DNA of 47,754 nt from Ruminococcaceae bacterium UBA7217 (GCA_002490425.1 DKTZ01000022.1:1269-49022); one strand, 5' to 3'; counted from the stretch's first letter, positions 24,882 through 34,417 are shown. Notes: generated by a model not told the origin, from the letters alone. Translations and numbers: made by a program.

Positions 24882-25268
24882 TTACGGCTTTTTTATTTTA
24901 TTTACAATAAGGTCAATTGCAATGGCATCAAATGCGTCTACTATTCCGTCTTTATTGTAGTCTGCAAATTCCATTTGCTCAGCAGTTAAATTACTGTAAC
25001 ACATTGCAAAGCTCTTGATCATCGCGTAATCGTTTGAGTCAATTATGCCGTCGCCGTTTGCATCACCCGTGTTTTTCGGAGTCGGTTCAGTGATTTCAAA
25101 TTCAGCAGTGTAAACCCCGACAAAATTGTTTTTGCCCATTACGGCTACCGTGGCTGTTCCCGCCTCGGTGTTGTCCATATATTCAACAATATAATCAACA
25201 TCTTTTTGAAGAGTTTTTCCGTTGTAGTTAAGGGTGATTTCAGGCTCTGCCTTGCCGTCTTTAAGCAC
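24882..25268 (-). pseudogene. dockerin-bearing C-terminal part of a frameshifted LRR protein
   Basis: The segment (128 residues from a GTG) encodes a short beta-rich domain (LNYNGKTLQKDVDYIVEY... EFEITEP) and then a type I dockerin. The dockerin has two calcium-binding repeats, GDANGDGIIDSNDY and ADYNKDGIVDAFDA, each with the Asp/Asn ligands of the F-hand. The frame stays open upstream of the GTG to about 25312, where it can be joined to the LRR gene by removing one CT/AG unit. It is best read as the detached C-terminus of the gene at 25304-26557. Dockerins bind cohesins of cellulosome-like scaffolds outside the cell. Confidence 0.75.
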
Positions 25269-25303
25269 TTGAGGAGCAATTTCACTTATTTCAACGCCGT
25301 CAT

Positions 25304-26557
25304 TTATATCTCTCTGCTTTCAATTGACAAAACATTTGTAAGGTCTATTCTTTCAAGAGTTGAACAGTTGTTGAAAACAAGCGCTTCAAGATATTTAATT
25401 CTGCCGAAGGTCACGTTTTTAAGGCTTGTGCAGTCCTTAAAGCATTCTTCGGGAAGAGAGTTGAATGAGGAATTACGGTCGAAGCCGACTGTTGTAAGCT
25501 CTGTGCAGTGCCAGAATGCTTTCTTGCCTATCTTTGTTACGCTTTTAGGGATAAAAATACTTTCTATTCCTGTGTTATAAAAGGCAATATCAGATATTTC
25601 AGATACTTTGTTAGAAATTACAACATTTTTAAGGTCACTTGCAGTTTTTTCAACTTGAATAAACGAATTTTTATTAAAAGATGAAGGATCCATAAGATCG
25701 AATTTCATTCCAATAATATAAATTGGATTAAGATAAAATCCGCCGAAAGCGTTATAAAAATTGTCAACCGTTGACGGCATAATGTATATATTACCTGCTT
25801 TTCCCGAAGGATAGGCGTAAAGCTTTGTCATATCCTTGCTGTAAAGCACGCCGCCGACAGAACGGTAATTGGGATTTTGACTGTCAACTGTAATTGTTTT
25901 CAAATTTGGGCAACAAAGTGCTATACTCTTTTCAGAGTCCGTAGTTGAAAGAGCAATTGTTTTTGCTACTGAGCCTACAATGCCACCGGTACCCACTATA
26001 TACTTAACAACATTTTTAGATGACTCAGCCTGAGGAATATTTACATTTTTGCCGAGATGAAGCGAGGTGATTGCCGTGTATGTAAAGGCGGACGCACCGA
26101 CATAAGTTACACTGTCGGAGAGAACGATATCACCTGACAGCTCCGAACAAGCAAAAGCATAAGCACCGATATACTGAAGATTTGTAAGCTCATTCAAGTT
26201 TGTTACTGCAACACAGTTCAAGCCGAAAGACATAAAGCCTATCTTTTTAATAGTCTTTGGAAGAGTTATATTGCGAGCAATATACTCATCCTCTGTGCCC
26301 TCAACCTTTACCCCTCCGATATTTGTAAATGCACCGTCATCAATAACTGTTACAGGCTTGCCATTGTATGTGTCGGGAACTACAATGTCTGTCGCATCAC
26401 CTGCAGTACAGCGCACAAGAGTTACTTCATCGCCGACCTCTTTAAATTCAAAGCTGTAAGGCGTTTCGGCAAATGCACCGAGAGGAAGTGCGGACACAAT
26501 CATCATTGTGCCGATAAGTACTGCTAAAATCTTTTTTATAATGTTAGACTGTTTCAT
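25304..26557 (-). CDS. secreted leucine-rich-repeat (BspA-type) protein, N-terminal part
   Basis: 417 residues with a clear signal peptide (KKILAVLIGTMMIVSALP, cleavage near LGAFA). Several LRR_5/BspA-like repeats follow, with motifs such as VIDDGAFTNIG, TKIGKKAFWHC and LPEECFKDCTSL. Translation ends at a TAA just after a (CT)3 run on the plus strand (25310-25315). Deleting one unit continues into the dockerin segment with a plausible sequence (ESRDINDGVEIS). Its start overlaps the preceding membrane-protein gene by 14 bases. Predicted location is extracellular, scaffold-attached if the dockerin is made. Confidence 0.85.
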   Translation of the reverse strand: MKQSNIIKKILAVLIGTMMIVSALPLGAFAETPYSFEFKEVGDEVTLVRCTAGDATDIVVPDTYNGKPVTVIDDGAFTNIGGVKVEGTEDEYIARNITLPKTIKKIGFMSFGLNCVAVTNLNELTNLQYIGAYAFACSELSGDIVLSDSVTYVGASAFTYTAITSLHLGKNVNIPQAESSKNVVKYIVGTGGIVGSVAKTIALSTTDSEKSIALCCPNLKTITVDSQNPNYRSVGGVLYSKDMTKLYAYPSGKAGNIYIMPSTVDNFYNAFGGFYLNPIYIIGMKFDLMDPSSFNKNSFIQVEKTASDLKNVVISNKVSEISDIAFYNTGIESIFIPKSVTKIGKKAFWHCTELTTVGFDRNSSFNSLPEECFKDCTSLKNVTFGRIKYLEALVFNNCSTLERIDLTNVLSIESREI

Positions 26558-27611
26558 TGTGAGTTTCCTCCTTAGTCATAATAAATGAGAATGAGCATTC
26601 TTCATAGGTGACTGTTACCATTGCTTTATTCTCTAAATCCATAAAATTCTTTTCGACGGTTATTTCACATTCAGAGATGGGAATATTCTTTTCACTGCCG
26701 TCCGAATAAACCGCCGTTACGGTAATTTCGGAAAAGTCCATATTGTCAAATGAGTCTGTTTTAAAGCTGAACCCGTCAGGGAAAGTACCGTAAATCGAAT
26801 TTAGTATCACACTCGTTTTTTCGGCATAAACCTTTACGTCATAAGAGAAGGTCTTACCCTGATAATTTACCGTTACAGTCTTCTTTCCTGCATTCTTGCT
26901 GAAATTATTCGGAACTGAAACGGTACATTCGGAAATGTCGATTTGCTTTTCTTTGCCGTCAGAGTAAACCGCAAAAATCTGCAATCCGTGTGTGCTGAAT
27001 TCTTCGCCGATTTTGTATTCCGTCTTTGCCTGCTTTGAAAGCACTCCGTAAATTTTTTCAAGAGTAACGGGATTTACTGCTTTAACGGTCGGTTCATCAT
27101 TTTGCTCGGTCGGCTTTTCGGTAATTTCTTCGGTCGGATTTTCAGTGATTGTTTCCGATACAGTTAACTCCGCTTCCGTATTTTCCTCAGTCGGTTTTTC
27201 AATACCGCTTTCGATATGGAAAACTGCGGCTATTTTATTTGTTACGACCTTTGCAACTGTTTGACCCGAATCGGTTTTCACTGAGCCTGCCGCAATGAGA
27301 ATTGCCGCTGAAGCGCAAATAACAGCTAACTTTTTGTACCTGTCTTTATGCAAATAAGATTTCTTTTGGATACTCTTAATGAATTTTTCTTCTGATAAAA
27401 GAGTAGTTAAATGCGGTCTTTCAAAAGGATTTTCAAGCTCCAGCTCTTCAAGAGCATTTATACATTCATCTATTAAATCGCAGTCGGCGCTGTCGCCTTT
27501 ACTTAATTCTTCGTCAATTACACAGCTTAAATATTCCTGCAATTCGGTTATTGCTTCACAGTCGTTAAAAATCTGCCTGAGTATTGCAGAATTCAAACTA
27601 AGTTTTTCCAT
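26544..27611 (-). CDS. membrane protein with Ig-like domains, putative anti-sigma factor
   Basis: About 355 residues. A cytoplasmic N-terminal helical region (1-95) precedes a single membrane segment (LAVICASAAILIAAG, about 97-112). An extracytoplasmic Glu/Pro/Thr linker with repeated NPTEE/KPTE motifs follows, then two Ig-like domains of the Big_3 type with IFAVYSDGKEKQIDISEC and VTAVYSDGSEKNIPISEC. The start at 27611 follows AAGGAGG, 8 bases upstream; it begins right after the sigma factor gene. Gene order and topology suggest an anti-sigma factor sensing outside polysaccharide or protein. No canonical zinc anti-sigma motif is seen, so this role is inferred. Confidence 0.75.
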   Translation of the reverse strand: MEKLSLNSAILRQIFNDCEAITELQEYLSCVIDEELSKGDSADCDLIDECINALEELELENPFERPHLTTLLSEEKFIKSIQKKSYLHKDRYKKLAVICASAAILIAAGSVKTDSGQTVAKVVTNKIAAVFHIESGIEKPTEENTEAELTVSETITENPTEEITEKPTEQNDEPTVKAVNPVTLEKIYGVLSKQAKTEYKIGEEFSTHGLQIFAVYSDGKEKQIDISECTVSVPNNFSKNAGKKTVTVNYQGKTFSYDVKVYAEKTSVILNSIYGTFPDGFSFKTDSFDNMDFSEITVTAVYSDGSEKNIPISECEITVEKNFMDLENKAMVTVTYEECSFSFIMTKEETHNETV

Positions 27612-27612
27612 C

Positions 27613-28161
27613 TCAAATCCCTCCTTCGCTTTGAGATTCAATAAAATATGCCAGTTTATCTTTTATTTCTTTTCTAAGTCTTGAGCTTCGCTTAGCGGCA
27701 GCTGTCGGTGAGATCTCTAATTTTTCCGCAATTTCGGACAGCGGCAGATGTTCTATGTATTTTAGTCTGTAGAACTGTTTTTCCTGCTCGCTCAATGTAT
27801 CTAACAGCTTTTGCGCTAAAACGTCATAATCTGTATTTTCTAAATCAAAAGGAAGTGTGTCGGCACATTTTTCTACGGCTTCGTCTAAGGGAACTGTTCG
27901 TTTAAGCGATTTTGAATAATCTTCAACTGCTCTTTTGGCAAAATTGTCAACTGTGCGGTAAAGATAGGCTCTCGGATTTTCAATCTCCTCGCCCGAAAGC
28001 ATTCGGTTATAATAAACCAAAAATGCTTCCTGCACACAGTCATCTGCTGTGGCTCTCGCATCTCCCATACGGACATTGCAATATTTAATTAAGGGTAAAT
28101 AGCAACGGCTGTAAGCTTCTTTCAGCTTTTCGTCCGCACGTTTTTTCACAGCACTGTTCAA
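27613..28161 (-). CDS. ECF-type RNA polymerase sigma factor
   Basis: 182 residues with sigma region 2 (about 18-85; CVQEAFLVYY, NPRAYLYRTVDNFAK) and region 4 helix-turn-helix (about 122-170; LSEQEKQFYRLKYIE, LPLSEIAEKLEISPTAAAKRSSRLRK). The likely start is TTG at 28161 after GGGAG; a GTG at codon 5 is an alternative. It heads an operon with the Ig-domain membrane protein and the secreted LRR-dockerin protein, the usual sigma/anti-sigma/target order. No promoter was assigned. Confidence 0.9.
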   Translation of the reverse strand: MNSAVKKRADEKLKEAYSRCYLPLIKYCNVRMGDARATADDCVQEAFLVYYNRMLSGEEIENPRAYLYRTVDNFAKRAVEDYSKSLKRTVPLDEAVEKCADTLPFDLENTDYDVLAQKLLDTLSEQEKQFYRLKYIEHLPLSEIAEKLEISPTAAAKRSSRLRKEIKDKLAYFIESQSEGGI

Positions 28162-28319
28162 ACGGTTTCCACTCCCTTTCGTACAGTAGTCAGGAAAAAT
28201 TCAAAAACTGACATAAATTTTTCAAAAATTTTTTACTTAATATATTTTATCAAGAGTCAATGCAAAACGCAATTACATACAGCCCAAAAACTAAAATTAA
28301 ACTGTCTACACTGAGCCTA

Positions 28320-28417
28320 CCCCTCATCAGTCACTTCGTGACAGCTTCCCCCCGAGAGGAAGCCAAAAAAAGCCTTCTCCTTGAGGAGAAGGGGAACCGC
28401 TTGCGGTGGATGAGGTG
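28320..28417. repeat. composite palindromic intergenic element
   Basis: The element begins CCCCTCATCA and ends GATGAGGTG, so its ends pair. Inside are the hairpins GTCAC-TTC-GTGAC, a GCTTCC/GGAAGC arm, a CTTCTCC/GGAGAAG arm and ACCGC-TTG-CGGT. The same parts occur with changed but still pairing stems at 38947-39078. The rest of the gene-free gap 28162-28534 holds AT-rich upstream sequence of the sigma gene and nothing else recognised. Confidence 0.7.
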
Positions 28418-28534
28418 TAATGCTGTACACATATATCGTTTTTATGAAATATATACTATTTTTTTGCCCCAATTTCTACTGCAAAAACAGTCGAAAATCT
28501 TGACTTTCAGGCGGTAAAATGATACCATATCTTA

Positions 28535-29332
28535 TTATATGTTTAAAAGTCTTTCGGCGTTGATATGGAATATTTTTTCGGTTTCCTCTTTTGTAAATCC
28601 GTAACTGTTTACCATATCAATAAACTTTTTTTGATCGCTCCACGGGGAATCCGTTGCGAACAGGATTTTATCAAATCCGTGCTTTCTGATAATCTCTTCG
28701 CATTTTTTGGGGTAATGATCAAGCACGAACGATGTGTCAAAGTAAACAGGCTTGCCGACAAGCTTTTTTAGCACTTCATCAGGCAAGTCACAACCGCCCA
28801 TATGAGCAAGAACAAGCTTATTTTCAATAAGTCCCGAAAGACGGTCGAGAACATTCAAAACCATTTGGGGCGTGCAGTGAACGTCGTCAGGATAGCCGAC
28901 GTCAACACCTGCGTGGGTAACGGTGATGAGATTTCGCTTTGCGGCTTCACGCATTATGCGGATGTACCTTTCATCATCAAAATAAACTCCTTGATAATCA
29001 GGGTGGATTTTAATACCGAACTGTCCGTTTGATTTAACGAAATCGAGAATTTCTTCAACATTTTCGCAGTCAGGGTGAATTGCCCCTGCAAAGAAAACTC
29101 CGTCTTTGCCGTTCTCTTCGGCGCTCAGCCTGTTTATTGACTCCACCTGATGGGGTGTTGTTGCAACAGGCAAAACGACGCTAATATCAACTCCCGATTT
29201 TTTCATTGACTCCTTAAGTGAGTTAAGAGTCCCCTCTCTGTGCGGTTTTACATTGCCCTTTTCTGATAAAAACTTTATAGTCTGTGCGGCTATTTTGTCG
29301 GGAAATGTGTGTGTATGAAAATCAATTACCAT
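28535..29332 (-). CDS. amidohydrolase-family (TIM-barrel) hydrolase
   Basis: 265-residue member of the amidohydrolase_2 family. Metal ligands are visible as FHTHTF (HxH, residues 4-9), H around 165 (THAGVDVG), H near 195 (AHMGG) and D in FATDSPW near 230, in the usual order. It is a cytoplasmic hydrolase or decarboxylase with unknown substrate. It is transcribed away from the CoA-ligase/IorAB cluster with a 73-base shared promoter region, so it may act on a related aromatic or carboxylic compound. That link is inferred from position only. Confidence 0.85.
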   Translation of the reverse strand: MVIDFHTHTFPDKIAAQTIKFLSEKGNVKPHREGTLNSLKESMKKSGVDISVVLPVATTPHQVESINRLSAEENGKDGVFFAGAIHPDCENVEEILDFVKSNGQFGIKIHPDYQGVYFDDERYIRIMREAAKRNLITVTHAGVDVGYPDDVHCTPQMVLNVLDRLSGLIENKLVLAHMGGCDLPDEVLKKLVGKPVYFDTSFVLDHYPKKCEEIIRKHGFDKILFATDSPWSDQKKFIDMVNSYGFTKEETEKIFHINAERLLNI

Positions 29333-29405
29333 CGCTAAAACTTCCTTTCAGTATTACACTGTTAATAAGTATAACATAAAAATTCTACCAAGAAAAGGTG
29401 AAAAT

Positions 29406-31040
29406 ATGACAATTGTAGATTTATTGGAAAGAAACAGCCGTGAACACGGGGGTGACACGGCGCTCGTTGAAATTGACCCTGAAATTTCGGATAACCGCCG
29501 CCACACCTGGCGTGATTATGAGCTTGTTGAGCCTACAAGGCGCTCATATTACAGAGCGGAAATTACTTGGGCGGTATTCAACGAAAAAGCGAACCGCTTT
29601 GCAAACGCTTTAATAAATTTAGGAATAGGCAAGGGCGACAAGGTTGCAATTCTTTTAATGAACTGCCTTGAATGGTTACCCATTTATTTCGGTATTCTTA
29701 AAACGGGAGCTATGGCTGTTCCGCTGAATTTCCGCTATGCTTCAGATGAAATTAAGTACTGTGTAGAGCTTGCAGAAGCCGATATGCTCGTATTCGGTCC
29801 TGAATTTATCGGCAGAGTTGAAAAAATTGCAGAAGAAATCAGTAAAAACAGACTTCTTATATATGTTGGTGACGGATGTCCCACATTTGCTGAAAATTAT
29901 TACAGTCTTACTGCGGATTCAAGCAGTCTTAACCCTGAAATTCCGCTGACTGAAGATGATTATGCGGCTATATATTTCTCTTCGGGTACAACAGGTTTCC
30001 CGAAAGCAATACTTCATAAGCACCGCTCTTTAATTCACTCTTGCAGAGTTGAACAAAATCACCATTCACAGACAAGTGACGATGTTTTTCTGTGCATACC
30101 GCCCCTTTACCACACGGGCGCAAAAATGCATTGGTTCGGCTCGCTTATCAGCTGTTCAAAGGCAGTTTTGCTTAAAGGCACCAAACCCGAATTCATTTTA
30201 GACGCCGCATCAAAAGAAAAATGCACAATAGTTTGGCTGCTTGTTCCGTGGGCACAGGATATTTTGAACGCTCTTGATTCAGGCAAGCTCAAATTAGAGG
30301 ATTATGACCTTTCTTCTTGGCGGCTTATGCACATCGGCGCGCAGCCTGTTCCGCAAAGCCTTATTAAGCATTGGCTTGAATATTTCCCGAATCATCAGTA
30401 TGACACAAACTACGGCCTTTCCGAATCCATTGGACCCGGTGCTGTTCATTTAGGCGTTGAAAATGTACATAAAGTAGGCGCAATCGGAATCCCCGGTTAC
30501 GGCTGGCAGGTCAAAATCGTTGACGAAAACGACAACGAGGTTACAGGGCAAAATGTCGGCGAGCTTTGCGTTAAAGGCGACGGCGTAATGGAATGTTATT
30601 ACAGAGACCCCGAAGCCACGGCAAAGTCATTAAAGGACGGCTGGCTTTACACAGGCGATATGGCAATGCGTGACGAGGACGGCTTTATTTATCTTGTTGA
30701 CAGGAAAAAAGATGTTATTATTATGGGCGGTGAAAACCTTTATCCCGTTCAGATTGAGGACTTTATCCGCACCTGCAACAAAGTAAGCGATGTAGCGGTT
30801 ATCGGACTGCCTGACGAGCGTCTCGGCGAAATTGCCGCCGCTATTATTAAAATCAAGGACGGAATGACGGCAACAGAGGAAGAGATAAATGAATTCTGCC
30901 TTGGACTTCCCCGTTACAAGCGTCCGAAAAAGATTATTTTTGCAGATGTACCCCGTAACCCCACAGGTAAAATCGAAAAACCGATTCTCCGTAAAATATA
31001 CGGAGCCGACCATTTGGTTTTCAAACAGAATTCAAGATGA
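29406..31040 (+). CDS. AMP-forming acyl-CoA synthetase (ANL superfamily)
   Basis: 544-residue ligase activating a carboxylic acid to its CoA thioester through an acyl-adenylate. Motifs are the P-loop FSSGTTGFPKAI (about 192-203), YGLSESIG, LYTGDMA and the C-terminal catalytic-lysine region NPTGKIEKPIL. It resembles medium/long-chain and aryl acid ligases; the substrate is not readable. RBS AAAAGGTG precedes the ATG. It is the first gene of a plus-strand run with a Na+ symporter, IorAB, PaaK and an ACT protein, which favours an aromatic or branched organic acid. Confidence 0.9.
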   Translation: MTIVDLLERNSREHGGDTALVEIDPEISDNRRHTWRDYELVEPTRRSYYRAEITWAVFNEKANRFANALINLGIGKGDKVAILLMNCLEWLPIYFGILKTGAMAVPLNFRYASDEIKYCVELAEADMLVFGPEFIGRVEKIAEEISKNRLLIYVGDGCPTFAENYYSLTADSSSLNPEIPLTEDDYAAIYFSSGTTGFPKAILHKHRSLIHSCRVEQNHHSQTSDDVFLCIPPLYHTGAKMHWFGSLISCSKAVLLKGTKPEFILDAASKEKCTIVWLLVPWAQDILNALDSGKLKLEDYDLSSWRLMHIGAQPVPQSLIKHWLEYFPNHQYDTNYGLSESIGPGAVHLGVENVHKVGAIGIPGYGWQVKIVDENDNEVTGQNVGELCVKGDGVMECYYRDPEATAKSLKDGWLYTGDMAMRDEDGFIYLVDRKKDVIIMGGENLYPVQIEDFIRTCNKVSDVAVIGLPDERLGEIAAAIIKIKDGMTATEEEINEFCLGLPRYKRPKKIIFADVPRNPTGKIEKPILRKIYGADHLVFKQNSR

Positions 31041-31080
31041 AAATGCAATCATAAATGCATTTATATAAAGGAGAATGAAA

Positions 31081-32649
31081 ATGAATTCAGCAATGATTAT
31101 TACGTCTGTACTTATCGTATTCTTTTTTGTGCTTATGATATGTATAGGCGTACGCTCACGCAAGCACGCAACCGATGTTAACGGCTTTGTTTTAGGCTCA
31201 CGCTCAGTAGGACCGTGGCTCAGCGCATTTGCATACGGCACATCTTATTTCTCAGCCGTTATATTTGTCGGCTATGCAGGTCAGTTCGGCTGGAACTTCG
31301 GCCTTTCATCAACATGGATTGGTCTTGGCAACGCATTTATCGGCTCACTGCTCGCTTGGAGCGTTCTCGGCAGACGCACAAGAATTATGACCCAGCACTT
31401 AGGCTCAAAAACAATGCCCGAATTTTTCGGAGAAAGATTTAAGTCAAAAGGTCTTAAAATTGCGGCGTCGGTTATTACTTTCGTATTCCTTATTCCGTAC
31501 ACAGCATCGCTTTTCAACGGTCTTTCAAGACTTTTCTCAATGGCATATAACGGAATTGACTACTCCGTATGCGTTATTGTAATGTCCGTGCTCACAGGTA
31601 TTTACGTGCTTATAGGCGGATATATGGCAACGGCTATAAACGATTTTATTCAGGGTCTTATAATGCTTGGCGGCATTGTTGCGGTTATCCTCGCAGTTCT
31701 TCACGACAACGGCGGTCTGCTTGAAGCAACAAAAGCCCTCGCCGCAAACACGGGCGATGCAGGCTGGGCAGGCGCATACTCTTCATTCCTCGGTCCGAAC
31801 CCAGTGTTCTTGCTGTTCGTTGTTCTTCTTACGTCCCTTGGCACTTGGGGACTTCCGCAGATGGTCGGCAAGTTCTATGCCATTAAAAATGAGGATTCTA
31901 TTAAAAAAGGTACTGTAATTTCAACGCTTTTCGCAATTATTGTTGCAGGCGGCTGTTATTTCCTCGGCGGCTTCGGCAGACTTTATGACATTGACGTAAA
32001 AAAGAACGGCTTTGACGCAGTTATCCCCGCAATGCTTTCAACACTTTCCCCTGTTATTATTGCAGTAGTTATTGTACTTGTGCTTTCGGCATCAATGTCC
32101 ACGCTTTCCTCACTTGTTCTCACAAGCGGTTCAACGGTTACTCTTGACCTTATTGCTCCGATGCGCAAAAAGCCCCTTTCGGAAAAGAAAAAAATGCTCA
32201 TTATGAGAGCTTTAATTGTTGTATTCATCGTAATTTCAGCCGTTATCGCTATTAAACAGGCAAAGAGCAAAAGCCTGTTTATTGCTCAGATGATGGGCGT
32301 TTCGTGGGGTGCGCTTGCAGGTGCTTTCCTCGCTCCGTTCCTTTACGGTCTTTATTACAAAAAGACAACAAAAGCGGCAGTTGTTGTTTCGTTCATATAC
32401 GGTGTAGGTCTTGAAATTATTCAGCTTTGCATTTCCTTAGGTGCATTCAAATTTGCTGACGGAACTTTCCTTTCATTCGTATTCACAAATTCGCTTTATT
32501 CAGGCGTATTCGCCATGGTCGGCGGTCTGATTATTGTGCCGATAGTAAGCCTTCTTACACAGAAAACTCTTCCTGAGGGAACAGACAAAATGTTCAGATG
32601 CTATGACAGCACAACCACGGTAGAAATTACCGACAGTCTCGGTAAATAA
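31081..32649 (+). CDS. sodium:solute symporter (SSS family)
   Basis: 522-residue membrane protein with about 13 hydrophobic helices. It has SSS-family features: GFVLGSRSVGPWLSAFAYG in helix 1, a GGYMATAINDFIQG segment, and ASMSTLSSLVLTSGS, which lies at the Na2 site in characterised members. It would import an organic acid or amino acid with Na+. The start is the ATG at 31081, 7 bases after AAGGAG; an ATG two codons earlier is too close to the RBS. It is placed between a CoA ligase and iorA, suggesting it supplies their substrate. Confidence 0.9.
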   Translation: MNSAMIITSVLIVFFFVLMICIGVRSRKHATDVNGFVLGSRSVGPWLSAFAYGTSYFSAVIFVGYAGQFGWNFGLSSTWIGLGNAFIGSLLAWSVLGRRTRIMTQHLGSKTMPEFFGERFKSKGLKIAASVITFVFLIPYTASLFNGLSRLFSMAYNGIDYSVCVIVMSVLTGIYVLIGGYMATAINDFIQGLIMLGGIVAVILAVLHDNGGLLEATKALAANTGDAGWAGAYSSFLGPNPVFLLFVVLLTSLGTWGLPQMVGKFYAIKNEDSIKKGTVISTLFAIIVAGGCYFLGGFGRLYDIDVKKNGFDAVIPAMLSTLSPVIIAVVIVLVLSASMSTLSSLVLTSGSTVTLDLIAPMRKKPLSEKKKMLIMRALIVVFIVISAVIAIKQAKSKSLFIAQMMGVSWGALAGAFLAPFLYGLYYKKTTKAAVVVSFIYGVGLEIIQLCISLGAFKFADGTFLSFVFTNSLYSGVFAMVGGLIIVPIVSLLTQKTLPEGTDKMFRCYDSTTTVEITDSLGK

Positions 32650-32679
32650 CAGTAAAATATATATTAAAAGGTGATAAAT

Positions 32680-34416
32680 TTGAAAAAGCTAATGCTCGGC
32701 AATGAAGCAATTGCCCGCGGTCTTTACGAAGCAGGTGTGAAGGTTGTATCAAGCTACCCAGGTACCCCCTCTACCGAAATTACGGAATTTGCCGCAAAGT
32801 ATGATGAAATATACTGCGAATGGGCACCCAATGAAAAGGTTGCAACAGAGGTTGCCTTCGGCGCTTCACTCAGGGGTGTAAGAAGTGCGTGCGCTATGAA
32901 GCACGTAGGTCTTAACGTGGCGGCCGACCCGCTCTTTACCCTTTCTTACACGGGTGTTAACGGCGGAATGGTTTTGTTTGTAGCCGATGACCCTGCAATG
33001 CATTCCTCGCAAAATGAGCAGGATTCACGCCACTATGCCATTGCCGCAAAGGTTCCGATGTTAGAGCCGGCCGATTCGGCTGAGGCTAAGGATTTTGTTA
33101 AAGAGGCATACCGCATTTCAGAAGAATACGACACTCCCGTTATTATCCGTATGTGCACAAGAATTGCACATTCACAAGGCAGTGTTGAGCTTTGTGAAAG
33201 AGAAGAAAAGGAATTACCTGCATACGAAAAGAATCCTCAAAAATACATAATGGCGCCTGCAAACGCAGTAAAACGCCATCCGTTTGTTGAGGAGAGAACA
33301 AAAAAGCTTTCCGCACTCGGCGAAACCAGTCCTCTTAATAGAGTTGAAACAGCTGATTCAGAAATCGGTATTATCTGCTCGGGCACTTGCTACCAATATG
33401 TTAAAGAGGTTTTCGGCGACAGTGTTTCAGTTTTAAAACTCGGTCTTGTAAATCCACTGCCTGTGGATTTAATTAAGAATTTTGCAAAGAGCGTTCAAAA
33501 GCTTTATGTTATTGAAGAGCTTGACCCGATTATTGAAACTCACCTTAATACAATAGGAGTTAAATGCATTGGCAAGGAAATGTTCTCAATGCTCGGCGAA
33601 TTTAATCAGAACACTATCCGCAAGGCATTCGGTATTTCCGTTCCCGAAAACACGGCAACCGATACGCCTATTCCTGTTCGTCCGCCCGTTATGTGCTCGG
33701 GATGTCCGCACAGAGGACTTTTCTACACACTCGCCAAGCATAAAATTACGGCTCTCGGCGACATCGGCTGTTATACGCTCGGCTCTGCCGCACCGTTGTT
33801 TGCTCTTGATTCAACTCTTTGTATGGGCGCTTCCGTATCGGGTATTCACGGCTTTAACAAGGCAGGCGGAACGGATAGCGAAGAAAAAACCGTTTGCGTT
33901 ATCGGTGACTCGACCTTTATGCATTCGGGTATGACGGGTCTTGTCAACATTGCATATAACAATTCAAATTCAACTGTAATCATTCTCGACAACTCAATTA
34001 CAGGTATGACCGGACATCAGCAAAACCCGACGACAGGCTACAACATCAAGGGTGAGCCTGCGGCGGCAGTTAATCTTGAAGAGCTTTGCCACGCAATCGG
34101 CATTGAACGAGTAAGAGTTGTTGACCCCTATAATCTTAAAGAGTGCGAGGACGCAATTCTTGAGGAGCTTCAAGTTCCTGCTCCATCGGTTATCATTTCA
34201 AGAAGACCCTGTATGCTCTTAAAATATGTTAAACCGAAACCGCCAGTTAAGGTTAATACAGACAAATGCGTCGGCTGTAAAATGTGTATGAAAATCGGCT
34301 GTCCGTCAATCAGTATGAAGAACGGCAAAGCGCACATTGACGCAACGCAGTGCGTTGGCTGTGATGTTTGCACGCAGATGTGTAAGCTCGGTGCAATTGA
34401 AAAGGGGGACAGGTAA
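32680..34416 (+). CDS. iorA: indolepyruvate:ferredoxin oxidoreductase, alpha subunit
   Basis: About 578 residues. IorA interconverts aryl pyruvates and arylacetyl-CoA with CO2 and ferredoxin, together with IorB. An N-terminal pyrimidine-binding domain (GNEAIARGLYEAGV, SSYPGTPSTE) is followed by a TPP-binding domain (GDIGCYTLGSAAP, GDSTFMHSGMTGL). A C-terminal ferredoxin domain carries two [4Fe-4S] motifs, CVGCKMCMKIGCP and CVGCDVCTQMC. I start at TTG 32680 after AAAGGTG, giving the usual KKLMLGNEAIARG beginning. It is followed directly by iorB. Confidence 0.95.
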   Translation: MKKLMLGNEAIARGLYEAGVKVVSSYPGTPSTEITEFAAKYDEIYCEWAPNEKVATEVAFGASLRGVRSACAMKHVGLNVAADPLFTLSYTGVNGGMVLFVADDPAMHSSQNEQDSRHYAIAAKVPMLEPADSAEAKDFVKEAYRISEEYDTPVIIRMCTRIAHSQGSVELCEREEKELPAYEKNPQKYIMAPANAVKRHPFVEERTKKLSALGETSPLNRVETADSEIGIICSGTCYQYVKEVFGDSVSVLKLGLVNPLPVDLIKNFAKSVQKLYVIEELDPIIETHLNTIGVKCIGKEMFSMLGEFNQNTIRKAFGISVPENTATDTPIPVRPPVMCSGCPHRGLFYTLAKHKITALGDIGCYTLGSAAPLFALDSTLCMGASVSGIHGFNKAGGTDSEEKTVCVIGDSTFMHSGMTGLVNIAYNNSNSTVIILDNSITGMTGHQQNPTTGYNIKGEPAAAVNLEELCHAIGIERVRVVDPYNLKECEDAILEELQVPAPSVIISRRPCMLLKYVKPKPPVKVNTDKCVGCKMCMKIGCPSISMKNGKAHIDATQCVGCDVCTQMCKLGAIEKGDR

Positions 34417-34417
34417 A

